DNA of 52,088 bases from an uncultured Clostridia bacterium. GTDB lineage: Bacteria; Bacillota; Clostridia; TANB77; CAG-508. Shown in pieces: positions 9,296 to 18,834 of this stretch. Position 1 is the stretch's first letter; each line of letters opens with the position of its first letter. The notes under the pieces are model-generated. The model was not told where the DNA came from, did no database searches, and saw only the letters and a program-made list of their open reading frames with translations. The position numbers were made by a program, and so were the translations under genes. The stretch lies in contig CANQTN010000012.1 in assembly GCA_947626815.1 (NCBI GenBank), positions 1-52,088 on the forward strand. The letters are read 5' to 3'.

Positions 9296-9358
9296 GGAAA
9301 GTCATCTTTTTATAAATCACCTATCGACAAATTTTGACATAGAATATAATAGCCGAAA
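9282..9358. repeat. Degenerate copy of repeat A
   Basis: Begins with the shared TATATTCTAGGAAAGT block right behind a terminator T-run and later shows TAGAATATAATAGCCGAA, matching the middle of the element. The outer TTCTA/TAGAA pairing is kept. The 3' hairpin is missing. Confidence 0.55.
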
Positions 9359-9374
9359 TTCAGAGGTGATAAAA

Positions 9375-10220
9375 TTGAGCAAAATAAAAAAAGGTAGTAT
9401 AGTCGCAAGAAAATCTTATGGTAAAGATATAATCTTTGTTGTAAAAAATATTATATGTACTAATAGAGCAAAAGTTGCAATTCTGGAAGGATTAGTAGAT
9501 CGAATAGAAGCAGATAGTGATATTGAAGATTTAGAAATAGTTGATAAAGAAACTATAGATTATGGAATAGAAAATTTTAATAAAAAAATAAATGATAAAA
9601 TAGAGCAGATAAAAAAAGAAAGAATAAATGTAGTTAGTTTTTCAAATTTAAATATGAGAAACAAAGAAAGAATAGTTACTGGAAAAATATTGCATTTGGA
9701 TGGAGATAAAAAATATAGTAAAAAATCATATTATTATTATAAAAAATTGGGATTAGATGCAATTGTAAAAAATGTAGCAGAATATAAGCAGCCTAAAGTA
9801 GTATATAGTTTGCTAACAACTTATAATCCTGATATTTTGGTTGTAACAGGACATGATGGAATGATAAAGAGTAAAACAGATTATTATAATATTTATAATT
9901 ATAGAAATTCAAGATATTTTATTAATACTGTAAGAGAAGCAAGAAGATATGACAAGGAAAAAAACAAAAATTTAGTTATTTTTGCAGGTGCATGTCAAAG
10001 TTATTTTGAAGCAATTATTAGTGCAGGTGCGAATTTTGCATCTTCTCCAGCAAGAATATTAATTGATTTTTTAGATCCATTGGTTATAGCACAAAAGGTG
10101 GCATATACTGAAAGACATAAATATATAACTATTGAGGACATAAAAAGTGAACTAAGAGATGGAAAAAGAGGAGTTGGTGGAATAGGGGCAAGTGGGAAAA
10201 TGTTTAAAGAACAATTTTGA
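9375..10220 (+). CDS. yabG: Sporulation-specific protease YabG
   Basis: 281 residues from TTG 9375 (AGAGGTGAT at 9362-9370 in front); a GTG at 9366 inside the ribosome-binding site is less likely. Hallmarks are the N-terminal KGSIVARKSYGKDIIFVVKNI beta region, LHLDGDKKYSKKSYYYYKKLGLDA, the LVVTGHDG motif and GACQSYFEAIISAGANFASSPARILID. YabG is a sigmaK-dependent coat protease that trims coat proteins in the mother cell. The neighbouring veg gene fits the usual yabG-veg order in Bacilli and Clostridia. Confidence 0.95.
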   Translation: MSKIKKGSIVARKSYGKDIIFVVKNIICTNRAKVAILEGLVDRIEADSDIEDLEIVDKETIDYGIENFNKKINDKIEQIKKERINVVSFSNLNMRNKERIVTGKILHLDGDKKYSKKSYYYYKKLGLDAIVKNVAEYKQPKVVYSLLTTYNPDILVVTGHDGMIKSKTDYYNIYNYRNSRYFINTVREARRYDKEKNKNLVIFAGACQSYFEAIISAGANFASSPARILIDFLDPLVIAQKVAYTERHKYITIEDIKSELRDGKRGVGGIGASGKMFKEQF

Positions 10221-10352
10221 CTGTGAAATAAAAATAAACCAATTTAATATTTTTGTAATACAACTGTAATATAAGTGTAAAACAAAAACAATAAAATACG
10301 CAAAACTATTGATATTACTAAGATACAAAGAAATGACACAACATTATTTTTT

Positions 10353-10381
10353 TTGACAATTTTCGAGGGAAATGCTATAAT
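10353..10381 (+). promoter_or_regulatory. Strong sigmaA promoter of veg
   Basis: Perfect TTGACA and TATAAT with a 17-base spacer, 30 bases before the veg start. Veg promoters are strong in related bacteria. Confidence 0.9.
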
Positions 10382-10410
10382 GAGGTCATCTTAAGGGAGA
10401 GGGTGATATC

Positions 10411-10707
10411 ATGATTTGTCGTTCAGACATAGCAAATCTAAAGACTGATATTATTGAAAAAGTAGGACAAAAGATAATAGTAAAAGGTTCATTAGGAAGA
10501 AGTAGGGCCTTTGAAAAAGAAGCTACAATAGAAAAAGCCTATCCAAATATATTTGTAGTGAAATATGAAGAAAACAATAGAAATGTTACTTATAGTTATA
10601 CAGATGTTTTAACTAGAACTGTAGAAGTAGAAGTTTTTGATGGAAATTCTTATTCTCCATTGATACCACCATTAGAAGATACAAAAAAGAAAAAAGTAAT
10701 ATTATAA
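10411..10707 (+). CDS. veg: Veg family protein
   Basis: 98 residues. The SH3-like beta sheet pattern DIIEKVGQKIIVKGSLGRSRAFEKEATIEKAYPNIFVVKYEEN...TYSYTDVLTRTVEVE is the Veg family. In Bacillus subtilis Veg affects biofilm gene expression and spore outgrowth; its biochemical activity is unknown. Strong promoter and AGGGAGAGGGTGAT ribosome-binding site indicate high expression. Confidence 0.93.
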   Translation: MICRSDIANLKTDIIEKVGQKIIVKGSLGRSRAFEKEATIEKAYPNIFVVKYEENNRNVTYSYTDVLTRTVEVEVFDGNSYSPLIPPLEDTKKKKVIL

Positions 10708-10723
10708 AATGTAACCATAAAAA

Positions 10724-10755
10724 AGATTTAGATAATATTTATCTAAATCTTTTTA
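10724..10755 (+). terminator. veg terminator
   Basis: AGATTTAGATAA pairs with TTATCTAAATCT, followed by Ts. A TATATTCTAGGAAAGTTATCGTT block (start of repeat A) follows directly. Confidence 0.8.
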
Positions 10756-10776
10756 TATTCTAGGAAAGTTATCGTT
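10753..10776. repeat. Fragment of repeat A behind the veg terminator
   Basis: Only the first block (TATATTCTAGGAAAGT plus TATCGTT) is recognisable. Confidence 0.45.
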
Positions 10777-10852
10777 ATTTTTTTATTATTAGTCATAAAA
10801 TTTTTATATTATCAATATATTTGTTATAAAGAAGAAAAAAGGAGGTTCAAAA

Positions 10853-12400
10853 ATGGTTTTAGAAACAATAAATGAGAATTTATGTGTAAATAAATTATTA
10901 GCAACTAAAAAAGATGTCATAATGGTAGAAGGAGAAATGATAGTTCCAGATTCTAAACCAGATATTTTAAACATAATTTGTACAAGTGGGGTTGTATGTG
11001 TATATAAAAAAGAAGCAATGGATGAAAAAATAAGAATAGATGGTAATATAAATACATATATAATGTATTTAGCAGATGATGTGAAAGATAAAGTAAGAGG
11101 AATAAGTACAAGTTTGGATTTTTCTGAAACAATGGTAATGCCAAATTCTAAAGAAGGTATGGATGTTATATTACAGACTAAATTGAAATCTATAGAATCT
11201 AGAGTTATCAACGAAAGAAAGGTTGGAATTAAAGCAACTTTAGAAATAGAAGCCAAAATTTATGAAAAAGAAGAAATAGAGATAGTAAATGACATAAAAG
11301 ATGCCGAAGGAATACAAATATTGAAACAGGATTTAAGAGTTAATTCTTTAGTAGGAATGGGAGAAAATAAAGTATATGTAAAAGATAATATTTCAATAAA
11401 TACTGCAGATGATTTGGCAGAAATATTAAAAGCAGATATTTCTATAGTAAATAAAGAAATTAAGGTAAGTTATAACAAGATTTTGGCAAAATCGGAAGCA
11501 AAAATAAAAATAATGTATTTAACAGAAGATAATAGAATAAATTTAATAGAAACTAAAATGCCGATAGTTGGTTTTATTGATATGCCAAATGTTGTAGAAG
11601 AAAATATTTGTGAAGTAAATTATGAAGTAAAAAATGTAATTATAAAACCAAATGGGGTAGAAGAACATTCAATTAATGTTGAAATAGAAGTAGGAATATT
11701 TGCAATTGCTTATGAGGAAAAATCAATTAATTTGATTCAAGATTTATATAGTCCATGTGAAAATTTAGAATTTGATAAGAAACAAATAACAACATTAACA
11801 AATATGCAATGTAAACAGGATAAAAAACAAATACATGAAAAAATAGAAATAAAGGAAATGGAAAATAAGCAAATAGTTAATGTAGATGTAAATCCTATTA
11901 TTGAAAATAGAGAAAATTTTTCAAATAGTATTTTATATACAGGTATTTTAGAAATAGATTTTATCTTGGCAAATGAAGATTTACAGATAGAAATGAGACA
12001 TAATAAAATACCTTTTGATTATACAATAAATGATGTGAATGATGCTGAAAACATGAATAATATAATAGATATGGAAGTTGCAAATCAAGATTTTGTTATT
12101 CAAGAAGGAGGAAGTGTTACAGCTAATGTAGATTTATTGATAAATAGTAATATGCATAGAAGTGCAAATATAAATGTTATGAATGAAATTCAAATAGATG
12201 GTGAAAAAGAAGAAAAAGACTATAATTTAGTAATTTACTTAGTAAAAAGTGGAGATACGCTTTGGAATATTGCAAAAAATTATGGAAGTACAATTCAGGA
12301 TATATTAAAAGTTAATAAAATAGAAAATCAAGATAAAATTTACTCAGGTCAAAAATTGTTTATTCCTCGTTATATGAAAATGGGGATAAGTAATGGATAA
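10853..12400 (+). CDS. SPOCS-domain (DUF3794) and LysM spore-coat type protein
   Basis: 515 residues. Two or three repeats of the SPOCS/DUF3794 beta domain (clear start VEGEMIVPDSKPDILNIICTSG, second repeat around residue 140, third around 320) and a C-terminal LysM domain (about 463-510, YLVKSGDTLWNIAKNYGSTIQDILKVN). Proteins of this design replace or accompany SafA/SpoVID in Clostridia and help encase the forespore; LysM binds peptidoglycan or the cortex. AGGAGGTTC precedes the ATG. The yunB start codon lies inside its last codons (8-base overlap), so both are one operon. Confidence 0.9.
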   Translation: MVLETINENLCVNKLLATKKDVIMVEGEMIVPDSKPDILNIICTSGVVCVYKKEAMDEKIRIDGNINTYIMYLADDVKDKVRGISTSLDFSETMVMPNSKEGMDVILQTKLKSIESRVINERKVGIKATLEIEAKIYEKEEIEIVNDIKDAEGIQILKQDLRVNSLVGMGENKVYVKDNISINTADDLAEILKADISIVNKEIKVSYNKILAKSEAKIKIMYLTEDNRINLIETKMPIVGFIDMPNVVEENICEVNYEVKNVIIKPNGVEEHSINVEIEVGIFAIAYEEKSINLIQDLYSPCENLEFDKKQITTLTNMQCKQDKKQIHEKIEIKEMENKQIVNVDVNPIIENRENFSNSILYTGILEIDFILANEDLQIEMRHNKIPFDYTINDVNDAENMNNIIDMEVANQDFVIQEGGSVTANVDLLINSNMHRSANINVMNEIQIDGEKEEKDYNLVIYLVKSGDTLWNIAKNYGSTIQDILKVNKIENQDKIYSGQKLFIPRYMKMGISNG

Positions 12401-13125
12401 AATTTATTCAAGGCCAAGAATAAAAATTCCAAGATTAAAGATTGGCAAATGGCATATAAATGGAAATAAAGAAAAAAATACAAAAGTGAAAAAAATGACT
12501 ATATTTGTAGTCATTTTAATTATAGCTTTTGGTACTATGAAGTTTGTGTTAAATGCAATAATGCCAATTTTTGATAATTTATGTACAAATAAAGCTGAAT
12601 CTATAGCAACAACTATTTCTAATGAGCAATCTTCAATAGTTATGAAGGACTATAATTATGATGAATTATATACTATTGAGAAAGATAATGAAGGAAATGT
12701 TTCAATGATAAAGGCTAATGCAATTTCTATAAATGAAATTAGTTCTAATATTGCAGATAAAATTCAACAAGAAATAGATAAGAGGGGAAAAGAGAATATA
12801 GAAATAGCAATGCGGAAGTTTTACAGGATTTAAATTATTGGCAGGTAGGGGACCAAATGTTAGAATAAGAATTTCATCAATAGGAACAGTTGAAACTGAG
12901 TTGAAAAGTGAATTTATTGCAAAAGGGATTAATCAGACTTTGCATAGAATATATTTGCAAGTGAAATGTAAATTGGAAATATTAACACCATTTGAAGATA
13001 TTGCGAAAGATATTACAAATCAAATTTTATTGATGGAAAATATTATTGTTGGACATATACCAGATACTTATTATAATTTAGAGGGAATGGAAAGTGGTAG
13101 TGATACATTAAATGTTGTGCAGTAG
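12393..13125 (+). CDS. yunB: Sporulation protein YunB, read through a CGG +1 shift
   Basis: 243 residues when shifted. One membrane segment near residues 33-57, then IMPIFDNLCTNKAESIATTISNEQ, the usual YunB pattern of an N-terminal anchor and an extracytoplasmic part. Frame 0 runs NIEIAM then CGG (12813-12815) and stops five codons later. Skipping the C gives GSFTGFKLLAGRGPNVRIRI...VETELKSEFIAKGINQTLHRIYLQV, which is the well-conserved second half of YunB (G-S-x-x-G, GRGP, F-x-x-x-GINQT). Both halves are therefore one protein. YunB is made under sigmaE and needed for full spore formation. Confidence 0.9.
12813..12815 (+). other. In-frame CGG, +1 shift site 3 (yunB)
   Basis: Codons atg CGG aag. 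Skipping C12813 gives GGA-AGT and the conserved GSFTG...LLAGRGP part of YunB. Confidence 0.85.
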
Positions 13126-13147
13126 AAAATAGGTGATTTTTAATATA

Positions 13148-13181
13148 AATAGCGAGTTTTGTAAAATGAAAACTCGCTATT
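13148..13181. terminator. Bidirectional terminator between yunB and rpsI
   Basis: Perfect 13-bp stem AATAGCGAGTTTT with its complement, A-rich on one side and T-rich on the other. Confidence 0.85.
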
Positions 13182-13190
13182 ATTAAAATA

Positions 13191-13592
13191 TTAACGTTTA
13201 CTGAATTGAGGTGCTTTTCTAGCTTTTTTAAGACCATATTTCTTTCTTTCTTTCATACGTGGATCTCTTGTTAAGAAACCATTTGATTTTAAAACTGGTC
13301 TATATTCTGAATTAGCTTCATTTAAAGCTCTAGCAATACCATGACGAATAGCTCCTGCTTGACCAGTGAAACCTCCGCCTTTTACAGTACAAAATACATC
13401 ATATTTTGTAGTTGTATTAGTTACTGTTAATGGTTGTCTGGCTATAACTTTTAAAGTTTCTAATCCAAAGAATTCATCAATATCTTTTCCATTGATGGTT
13501 ATTTTTCCAGTTCCTTCTACTAGTCTTACTCTAGCAATAGAACTTTTTCTTCTACCTGTACCATAAAAAACAATATTTTCTTTTTTTGCCAT
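13191..13592 (-). CDS. rpsI: 30S ribosomal protein S9
   Basis: 133 residues. [16 protein letters not shown] start and the fixed C-terminus [24 protein letters not shown], whose terminal basic tail contacts P-site tRNA. The start is the ATG at 13592, behind GGGAGG; it is two bases from the rplM stop, the standard rplM-rpsI operon. Confidence 0.97.
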   Translation of the reverse strand: MAKKENIVFYGTGRRKSSIARVRLVEGTGKITINGKDIDEFFGLETLKVIARQPLTVTNTTTKYDVFCTVKGGGFTGQAGAIRHGIARALNEANSEYRPVLKSNGFLTRDPRMKERKKYGLKKARKAPQFSKR

Positions 13593-13594
13593 TT

Positions 13595-14032
13595 TTATTT
13601 TACCTCCCATACTTCTGGTTTTTGTGCTTGATTTTCATGTTCGCTTCCTGCATATACTCTTAATTTTTTTGCTTGTGCTCTTCCTAAAGAATTATGAGGT
13701 AACATTCCTTTTATAGCTAAAGTCATTGCTTTTTCAGGATTTTTTTCAAGCATTGTTTTTGCAGTAATTTCTTTCATTCCTCCAATGTAACCTGAATGAT
13801 GTCTATAAATTTTTTGGTTTAATTTGTTTCCTGTTAAAATAACATCTTTACAATTTAAGATAATGACATGATCACCTGTATCTATATTAGGTGTGTATGT
13901 TGGTTTGTGTTTTCCTCTTAATAATTTAGCAGCTTCTGTTGCAACTCTACCAAGTGGCTTATTAGCTGCGTCGATAATATACCATTTGCTTTGAACTTCT
14001 CCACATTTGGCGCTATATGTTTTATTATTCAT
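13595..14032 (-). CDS. rplM: 50S ribosomal protein L13
   Basis: 145 residues. [45 protein letters not shown] and [21 protein letters not shown] are diagnostic. First gene of the rplM-rpsI operon, with AGGAGGG upstream and a good promoter at 14139-14167. The leader of about 100 bases contains a GC-rich CCCCGGTGG stretch that may be an L13 leader element. Confidence 0.97.
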   Translation of the reverse strand: MNNKTYSAKCGEVQSKWYIIDAANKPLGRVATEAAKLLRGKHKPTYTPNIDTGDHVIILNCKDVILTGNKLNQKIYRHHSGYIGGMKEITAKTMLEKNPEKAMTLAIKGMLPHNSLGRAQAKKLRVYAGSEHENQAQKPEVWEVK

Positions 14033-14079
14033 GGTAATAATTACCCTCCTATATCTATTTTTATTGTTTTATTTTTTAT

Positions 14080-14132
14080 ATGAATCTAATCTAAAACCAC
14101 CGGGGAGAAGTTTTACATCGATACATATAAGC
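14080..14132 (-). ncRNA. Possible ribosomal-protein L13 leader
   Basis: The transcript leader of rplM holds a compact non-AT-rich stretch (minus strand TTCTCCCCGGTGGTTTTAG) unlike its surroundings. L13 leaders occur at this place in Firmicutes. I could not fold it with confidence, so this is a positional suggestion. Confidence 0.4.
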
Positions 14133-14138
14133 GAAAAT

Positions 14139-14167
14139 ATTATATTATAAAAAAGCTGTTTTGTCAA
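14139..14167 (-). promoter_or_regulatory. rplM-rpsI promoter
   Basis: On the minus strand TTGACA (14167-14162) and TATAAT (14144-14139) with a 17-base spacer. Confidence 0.85.
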
Positions 14168-14200
14168 TGATTTTGGTAAAAAAATAAAAAAATAAAAAAC

Positions 14201-14229
14201 TTGACAAATTAATTTTATATGTGTATACT
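14201..14229 (+). promoter_or_regulatory. Promoter of the SH3-NlpC/P60 gene
   Basis: TTGACA and TATACT with a 17-base spacer. The -10 lies in an imperfect palindrome, GTATACTG (14223-14230) repeated inverted as CAGTATAC (14259-14266), which might be an operator or leader hairpin. Confidence 0.8.
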
Positions 14230-14288
14230 GTTAGCATTGATTATGAATAATATATTATCAGTATACGGATTGGGGAGAAATGTAAAAA

Positions 14289-15632
14289 ATGAAAAGTAAA
14301 ATGAATATAAAAAGTATTGTAATCATGGCAGCTGTAGGGATAACAAGTTTATTTTTTATTAATATGAGCTTAGCTGCAAATACTGCAAAAGTAAAAGTAG
14401 ACGTAGCAAATCTTAGGGAAACAGCAGATGAAAATTCTAAAATATTAGAGCAACTCTCAACAAACAAGGAAGTAGAAATAATAGAAAAAAATGGGGCATG
14501 GTATAAAGTAAAAGCTAATGGTATAACGGGATATTTAAGAGAAGACTTACTTACAGTAAATGGTAATGAAGGACAGGAAAATGAAACTACTAATACAACT
14601 ACTACAACTACTGAAAATGTAGCAGATAATCAAACACCAGTAACAGAAACAACAAATACATCAGTACCAGAAGAAAATAAAGATGAAAAAAGAATTATTA
14701 AAGAAAATATAAAATTAAAGATAGTACCAGTTATTAATGCAACAGATATTATAGAAGTAAAAAAAGATGAGGAAGTAGAAATAATAGAAACTGTAAATGG
14801 TTGGGTATGTGTTGAAACACAAACAGCAAAAGGATGGATAAGAGAAGAAAAATTGCAAAAACCAGAAGAAAACAAAACAGTAAATACTGTTCAACAAGAA
14901 GAGCCACAACAGCAAAATGGAAATGAAGCACAACCAACAGTTCAAACTCAAGAAATAAGTAAAACATTATTTGTAAAAGAAACAACTGTTAATTTAAGAA
15001 AAGAGGCAAATACAACTGCAGAAGTTTTGGCAAAATTATCAGTTAATACGGCAGTAACTGTAACACAAGAAGTAAATGGCTGGAGTAAAGTAACTGCAAA
15101 TGGAAAAGAAGGGTACATTTTATCTTCATTATTGGATACAAAAAGACAAGAAACATCAAGATCTCAAGCATCAGTAAGAAAAACACAACAACCAACACAG
15201 ACGGAACAAGCAAAAACTAATACAGCATCAACAACACCTGCACCAACTACTACTGCAGTAGCATCAGGAAGGGGAAGTACAGTTGTAGAAACAGCAAGAA
15301 AATATTTAGGAAGTAAATATGTATATGGAGGATCTTCTCCAAGTGGGTTTGACTGCTCAGGATTTACATCATATGTGTATAAACAACATGGAGTAAATTT
15401 AAGTAGAACAGCAGCAGCACAATCAGGTAATGGAGTAGCAGTTGATAAGAGTAATTTACAACCAGGTGATTTAGTATTTTTTGGAAAAAGTGGTATAGGT
15501 CATGTTGGTATATATGTAGGTGGAGGAAATTTTGTGCATGCGGCAAATTCAAGTAAGGGAGTTATAACAAGTACATTAAATTCAGGTTATTATAGTAATA
15601 ATTATGTATGTGCAAGAAGAGTTATGCAATAA
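14289..15632 (+). CDS. Secreted SH3 (x3) - NlpC/P60 peptidoglycan hydrolase
   Basis: 447 residues. Signal peptide about 1-30 (basic start, hydrophobic core, SLAANT). Three bacterial SH3 domains follow (about 34-88, 137-195, 228-285; each with the NLREEA/W-x-KV-x-x-x-G-x-x-GY pattern), separated by T/Q/E-rich linkers, then an NlpC/P60 domain (about 330-447). Catalytic Cys is in FDCSGFTSYVY and His in GHVGIYVGGGNFVHAAN. Such enzymes cut gamma-D-Glu-diaminopimelate links in cell-wall stem peptides. Its last bases overlap the upstream end of the comEC reading frame. Confidence 0.95.
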   Translation: MKSKMNIKSIVIMAAVGITSLFFINMSLAANTAKVKVDVANLRETADENSKILEQLSTNKEVEIIEKNGAWYKVKANGITGYLREDLLTVNGNEGQENETTNTTTTTTENVADNQTPVTETTNTSVPEENKDEKRIIKENIKLKIVPVINATDIIEVKKDEEVEIIETVNGWVCVETQTAKGWIREEKLQKPEENKTVNTVQQEEPQQQNGNEAQPTVQTQEISKTLFVKETTVNLRKEANTTAEVLAKLSVNTAVTVTQEVNGWSKVTANGKEGYILSSLLDTKRQETSRSQASVRKTQQPTQTEQAKTNTASTTPAPTTTAVASGRGSTVVETARKYLGSKYVYGGSSPSGFDCSGFTSYVYKQHGVNLSRTAAAQSGNGVAVDKSNLQPGDLVFFGKSGIGHVGIYVGGGNFVHAANSSKGVITSTLNSGYYSNNYVCARRVMQ

Positions 15633-15658
15633 AAAGGCAATTAAAAAGGGAGGAAAAA

Positions 15659-18110
15659 TTGAAACAAAGACCAATTTTAGTTGCGGTTATAGGATATGTA
15701 ATTGGTATATTATGGGGGTTATACTTAAAAATTAGTATAATCCCTTTTTGTATTCTAATATTTGCAACATATAATCTAGTAAAAATATATAAAATTAAAC
15801 AAACATCATTTTTTCGTTATGGTAGATATTTAAAATTAATTATAAATTCAAAAACATTTTTAATTCTATTAATTTTTTCTAGTATTTCAAATCTGGTAGT
15901 TGATATTCAAAATTTTCAATATGAGAATACATACCGAGATGGTCAAAAAATAAAAGTTAAAGGAATTGTAATAAGTCAGAAAGATGAAAAGCAATATTAT
16001 GATATATATAAGGTTAAAATACGAGAATCAAAATTTAGTATTTATGTTAAGATTAATAAAAATGAAAAAGAACTTAAATATGGAGACGAAATATATTTTG
16101 AAGGTATATATATAAAACCAGATAAAAAGCGAGTGTATAAAGGATATGATGAAAGTCAGTATTTAAAAACATTGAAAATTATCGGAAATGTACAAGTAAA
16201 TAAAGTAAAGAAAATTGCTGAAAATCAAATAAACATTATTTTACAATTAGCAAACAAAATAAATTTTAAAGTAAAATCAAATATTGAGAAAATTTTTAAT
16301 AAAAATCAAGCTAATATTTTAAAAGGAATATTATTAGGTGATAAACAAAATATAGATGAAGAAATAGTAAATAGATATCAAACTTTGAATATTTCGCATA
16401 TTTTAGCTATATCTGGAATGCATATTGGATATATAATAGCTGGAGTTCAGGTAGTACTAAAAAGAATAATGGGAAAAAGGAAAACTAATGTAATTACAAT
16501 AATAATATTGATATTATATATGTTTATTACTAATTTTTCGCCATCAATAGTAAGAGCAACAGTTATGGGAATTTTAATTATAATTGCAGAACTTTTACAT
16601 AGAAAAAATGATACATTAAATTCTATGGCAATATCTTTATTTTTGACTTTAATTTATAATCCATTTTTAATAGTAAATGTTGGGTTACAATTATCGTATC
16701 TAGGAGTTTTGGGAATAATTTTATTTAATTCTACAGTTTTGAAAATTTTAAAATCTATAAAATTAAAAAAGACTAAAAGCTTATCTGAGAACTGTTATGG
16801 TAATAATGAAATAAAAATATTAAATGTTATAAAAGAAATACTTTCAGTTACAATATCTGCTCAAATAATGATAATGCCAATAATGTTAATAAATTTTCAT
16901 ATTTTAGGTACATATTCATTAATGAGTAATTTACTTGTAAGTATAATAATAGGACCAATTATTATTTTTTCTTTTATTTCAATAATATTATCATTTATGA
17001 GTAATTCTATATTTAAATTATTTAGTATTCCAATAAAAATTAGTCTTGAGATTTTAAATCTTATTTCTGAACTTAGTCAATTACCATTTGCAAAAATTTA
17101 TATAGCAAGACCAAATGATATAAGTATAATTTTATATTTTGCTTTTATATTGATATTTGTGTTTATATATAAAGTTTATAATTCAAGTAAGTTTAATACA
17201 ACATATAGAAGAATAAGAAATTTAATTGCTTTAGCAAAATATAAATTTAAACAAAAGAAAATGAAATGTATAAAATGTTTATTAATTGTTTTAAGCATTT
17301 GTTTTATAGTTATGATTATACCAAAAGATTTAAAAATATATTTTGTAGATGTTGGTCAAGGTGATAGTACATTTATAATAACACCAAAAAATAAAACGAT
17401 ATTAATTGATGGAGGAGGAAATGTAGGGGGGAATTTTGATATTGGCGAGAAAATATTGCAACCATATTTATTAAATAGAGGATATACAGTAATTGATTAT
17501 ATAATAGTTAGTCACTTTGATTTTGACCATGTACGGTGGACTTTTTACAATTTTAAAAGAACTGAAAGTGAAAAATGTACTTATAAGCAAACAATTTGAA
17601 AATTCAGAAAATTATCAAGAGTTTTTGAAAATAGTGAAAGAAAAGAGTATAAAAGTTACTGTATTACAACTAGGGACAAGGATAAATATTGAAAAAGACT
17701 TATATTTTGATGTTTTATGGCCAAATAGCTCACAAGTTATTTTGGAGAATTCAATTAATAATAATGCTTTAGTTTGTAAGTTAAATTATAAAAAATTTTC
17801 AATGTTATTTACTGGTGATATTGAGGAAGGGGCAGAACAAGCATTACTAGAGAATAAAGTTAATTTAAAAGCAGATATTTTAAAAGTTGCACATCATGGT
17901 TCAAAAAGTTCATCAGGACAAAAATTTATAGAAAATGTAAAACCTAAAATTGCATTAATCGGAGTAGGGAAAAATAATAATTTTGGACATCCAAATAATG
18001 AAATAATAGATAGATTAAAAAATGTTGGAAGTAAAATTTATAGAACAGATTTAGATGGAGAAATACAAATTTTAGTAAGTAAGGGAAAAATAAAAGTGAA
18101 AACTAGATAA
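15659..18110 (+). CDS. comEC: DNA-uptake channel ComEC/Rec2, read through a CGG +1 shift
   Basis: 816 residues when shifted. Start is TTG 15659 behind GGGAGG; an upstream ATG inside the previous gene is unlikely. N-terminal DUF4131 part, then the Competence channel domain (ILLGDKQNIDEEIVNRYQTLNISHILAISGMHIG and the following 8-9 membrane segments), then a metallo-beta-lactamase domain from about residue 558 (FVDVGQGDSTFI). The metal motif HFDFDH is cut: frame 0 reads HV then CGG (17534-17536) and ends 21 codons later. Skipping the C gives GGLFTILKELKVKNVLISKQ, the expected continuation of HxDxDHxGG, and later LFTGDIEEGAE, LKVAHHGSKSSS and the GHPN motif. The shift thus sits inside the active-site motif. 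Confidence 0.92.
17534..17536 (+). other. In-frame CGG, +1 shift site 4 (comEC)
   Basis: Codons gta CGG tgg. Skipping C17534 restores the HxDxDHxGG metal motif of the C-terminal MBL domain. Confidence 0.92.
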
Positions 18111-18184
18111 ATATTATATTTAAAATAAAATGTATAAATTTAGTAAAGTTGTAAATACTAGTAATAATTAATAAAGGAGCGGAT

Positions 18185-18787
18185 ATGTTTATGAATAAAA
18201 TAATTATAACCATGATATCAATTATTGTTATTATTAGTGCTATATTTATGGCATTTGCTATAATAGATACTAAACAACAGAAAAATGAAAACAAGGAAGT
18301 AGAAATATCAGAAGAAGAAATATATGATGAATGTACAGATGAATATGAAGCGATGAAGCAAAACACAATAAATGTAAATGCAGATGAGGAAAAAACATCA
18401 CCAAATTGTTTTTTGAAAATTAAGACTTATTTTAAAGGATGTGATCATACAAATATAGAACAATTAAATTTGCCTGAACAGTTTGTTAATTTAAGCAAAG
18501 ATGAAATACAAAAAGAATATTCAGATTATGAAGTACAAGATTTTTCAAATAATGAGGTTGTTTTATATCAAGAAAGAGAGGGAAGCTGTGGGGAGCATTA
18601 TTTAGTAAAAGATAGTGAAGGTGTGATTACTATTTTTAAAATTTTGGAAGATGGAAGCTTGGAAGAATATGAAAAAACACAAATCACTACAGAATATTTA
18701 CCAGAAACTGATAAAATAAATATGGAAACAGGAATTAAAGTTAATGGAAAGCAGGATTTAAATAGATTATTGGAAGATTTTGAATGA
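18185..18787 (+). CDS. BofC C-terminal-domain-like membrane-anchored protein
   Basis: 200 residues. One membrane anchor (about residues 5-27), an acidic linker and a C-terminal domain with GEHYLVKDSEGVITIFKILEDGSLEEYEKTQITTEYLPETDKINMETGIKV...LNRLLEDFE. This resembles the BofC_C domain found in clostridial proteins with a short lipid or membrane anchor; the last ten residues are especially typical. In Bacillus BofC limits SpoIVB protease signalling, but most clostridial relatives are untested. AAAGGAG precedes the ATG; 74 bases after comEC. Confidence 0.72.
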   Translation: MFMNKIIITMISIIVIISAIFMAFAIIDTKQQKNENKEVEISEEEIYDECTDEYEAMKQNTINVNADEEKTSPNCFLKIKTYFKGCDHTNIEQLNLPEQFVNLSKDEIQKEYSDYEVQDFSNNEVVLYQEREGSCGEHYLVKDSEGVITIFKILEDGSLEEYEKTQITTEYLPETDKINMETGIKVNGKQDLNRLLEDFE

Positions 18788-18834
18788 AATTAAGATTTTC
18801 TAAGCAATTTTTTTGCATAGAAAATCTTAATTTT
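18787..18834. terminator. Bidirectional terminator between BofC-like gene and pgsA
   Basis: AAATTAAGATTTTCTA pairs with its exact complement across a 15-base loop. The pgsA stop codon lies inside the right arm. Confidence 0.85.

Noticed and set aside
14629..14985. Long open frames on the opposite strand of several genes (for example opposite the SH3-NlpC gene, aspS, cdaA and clpE)
   Set aside because: They follow from the A-rich codon use of the real genes, lack ribosome-binding sites and have no recognisable domains.
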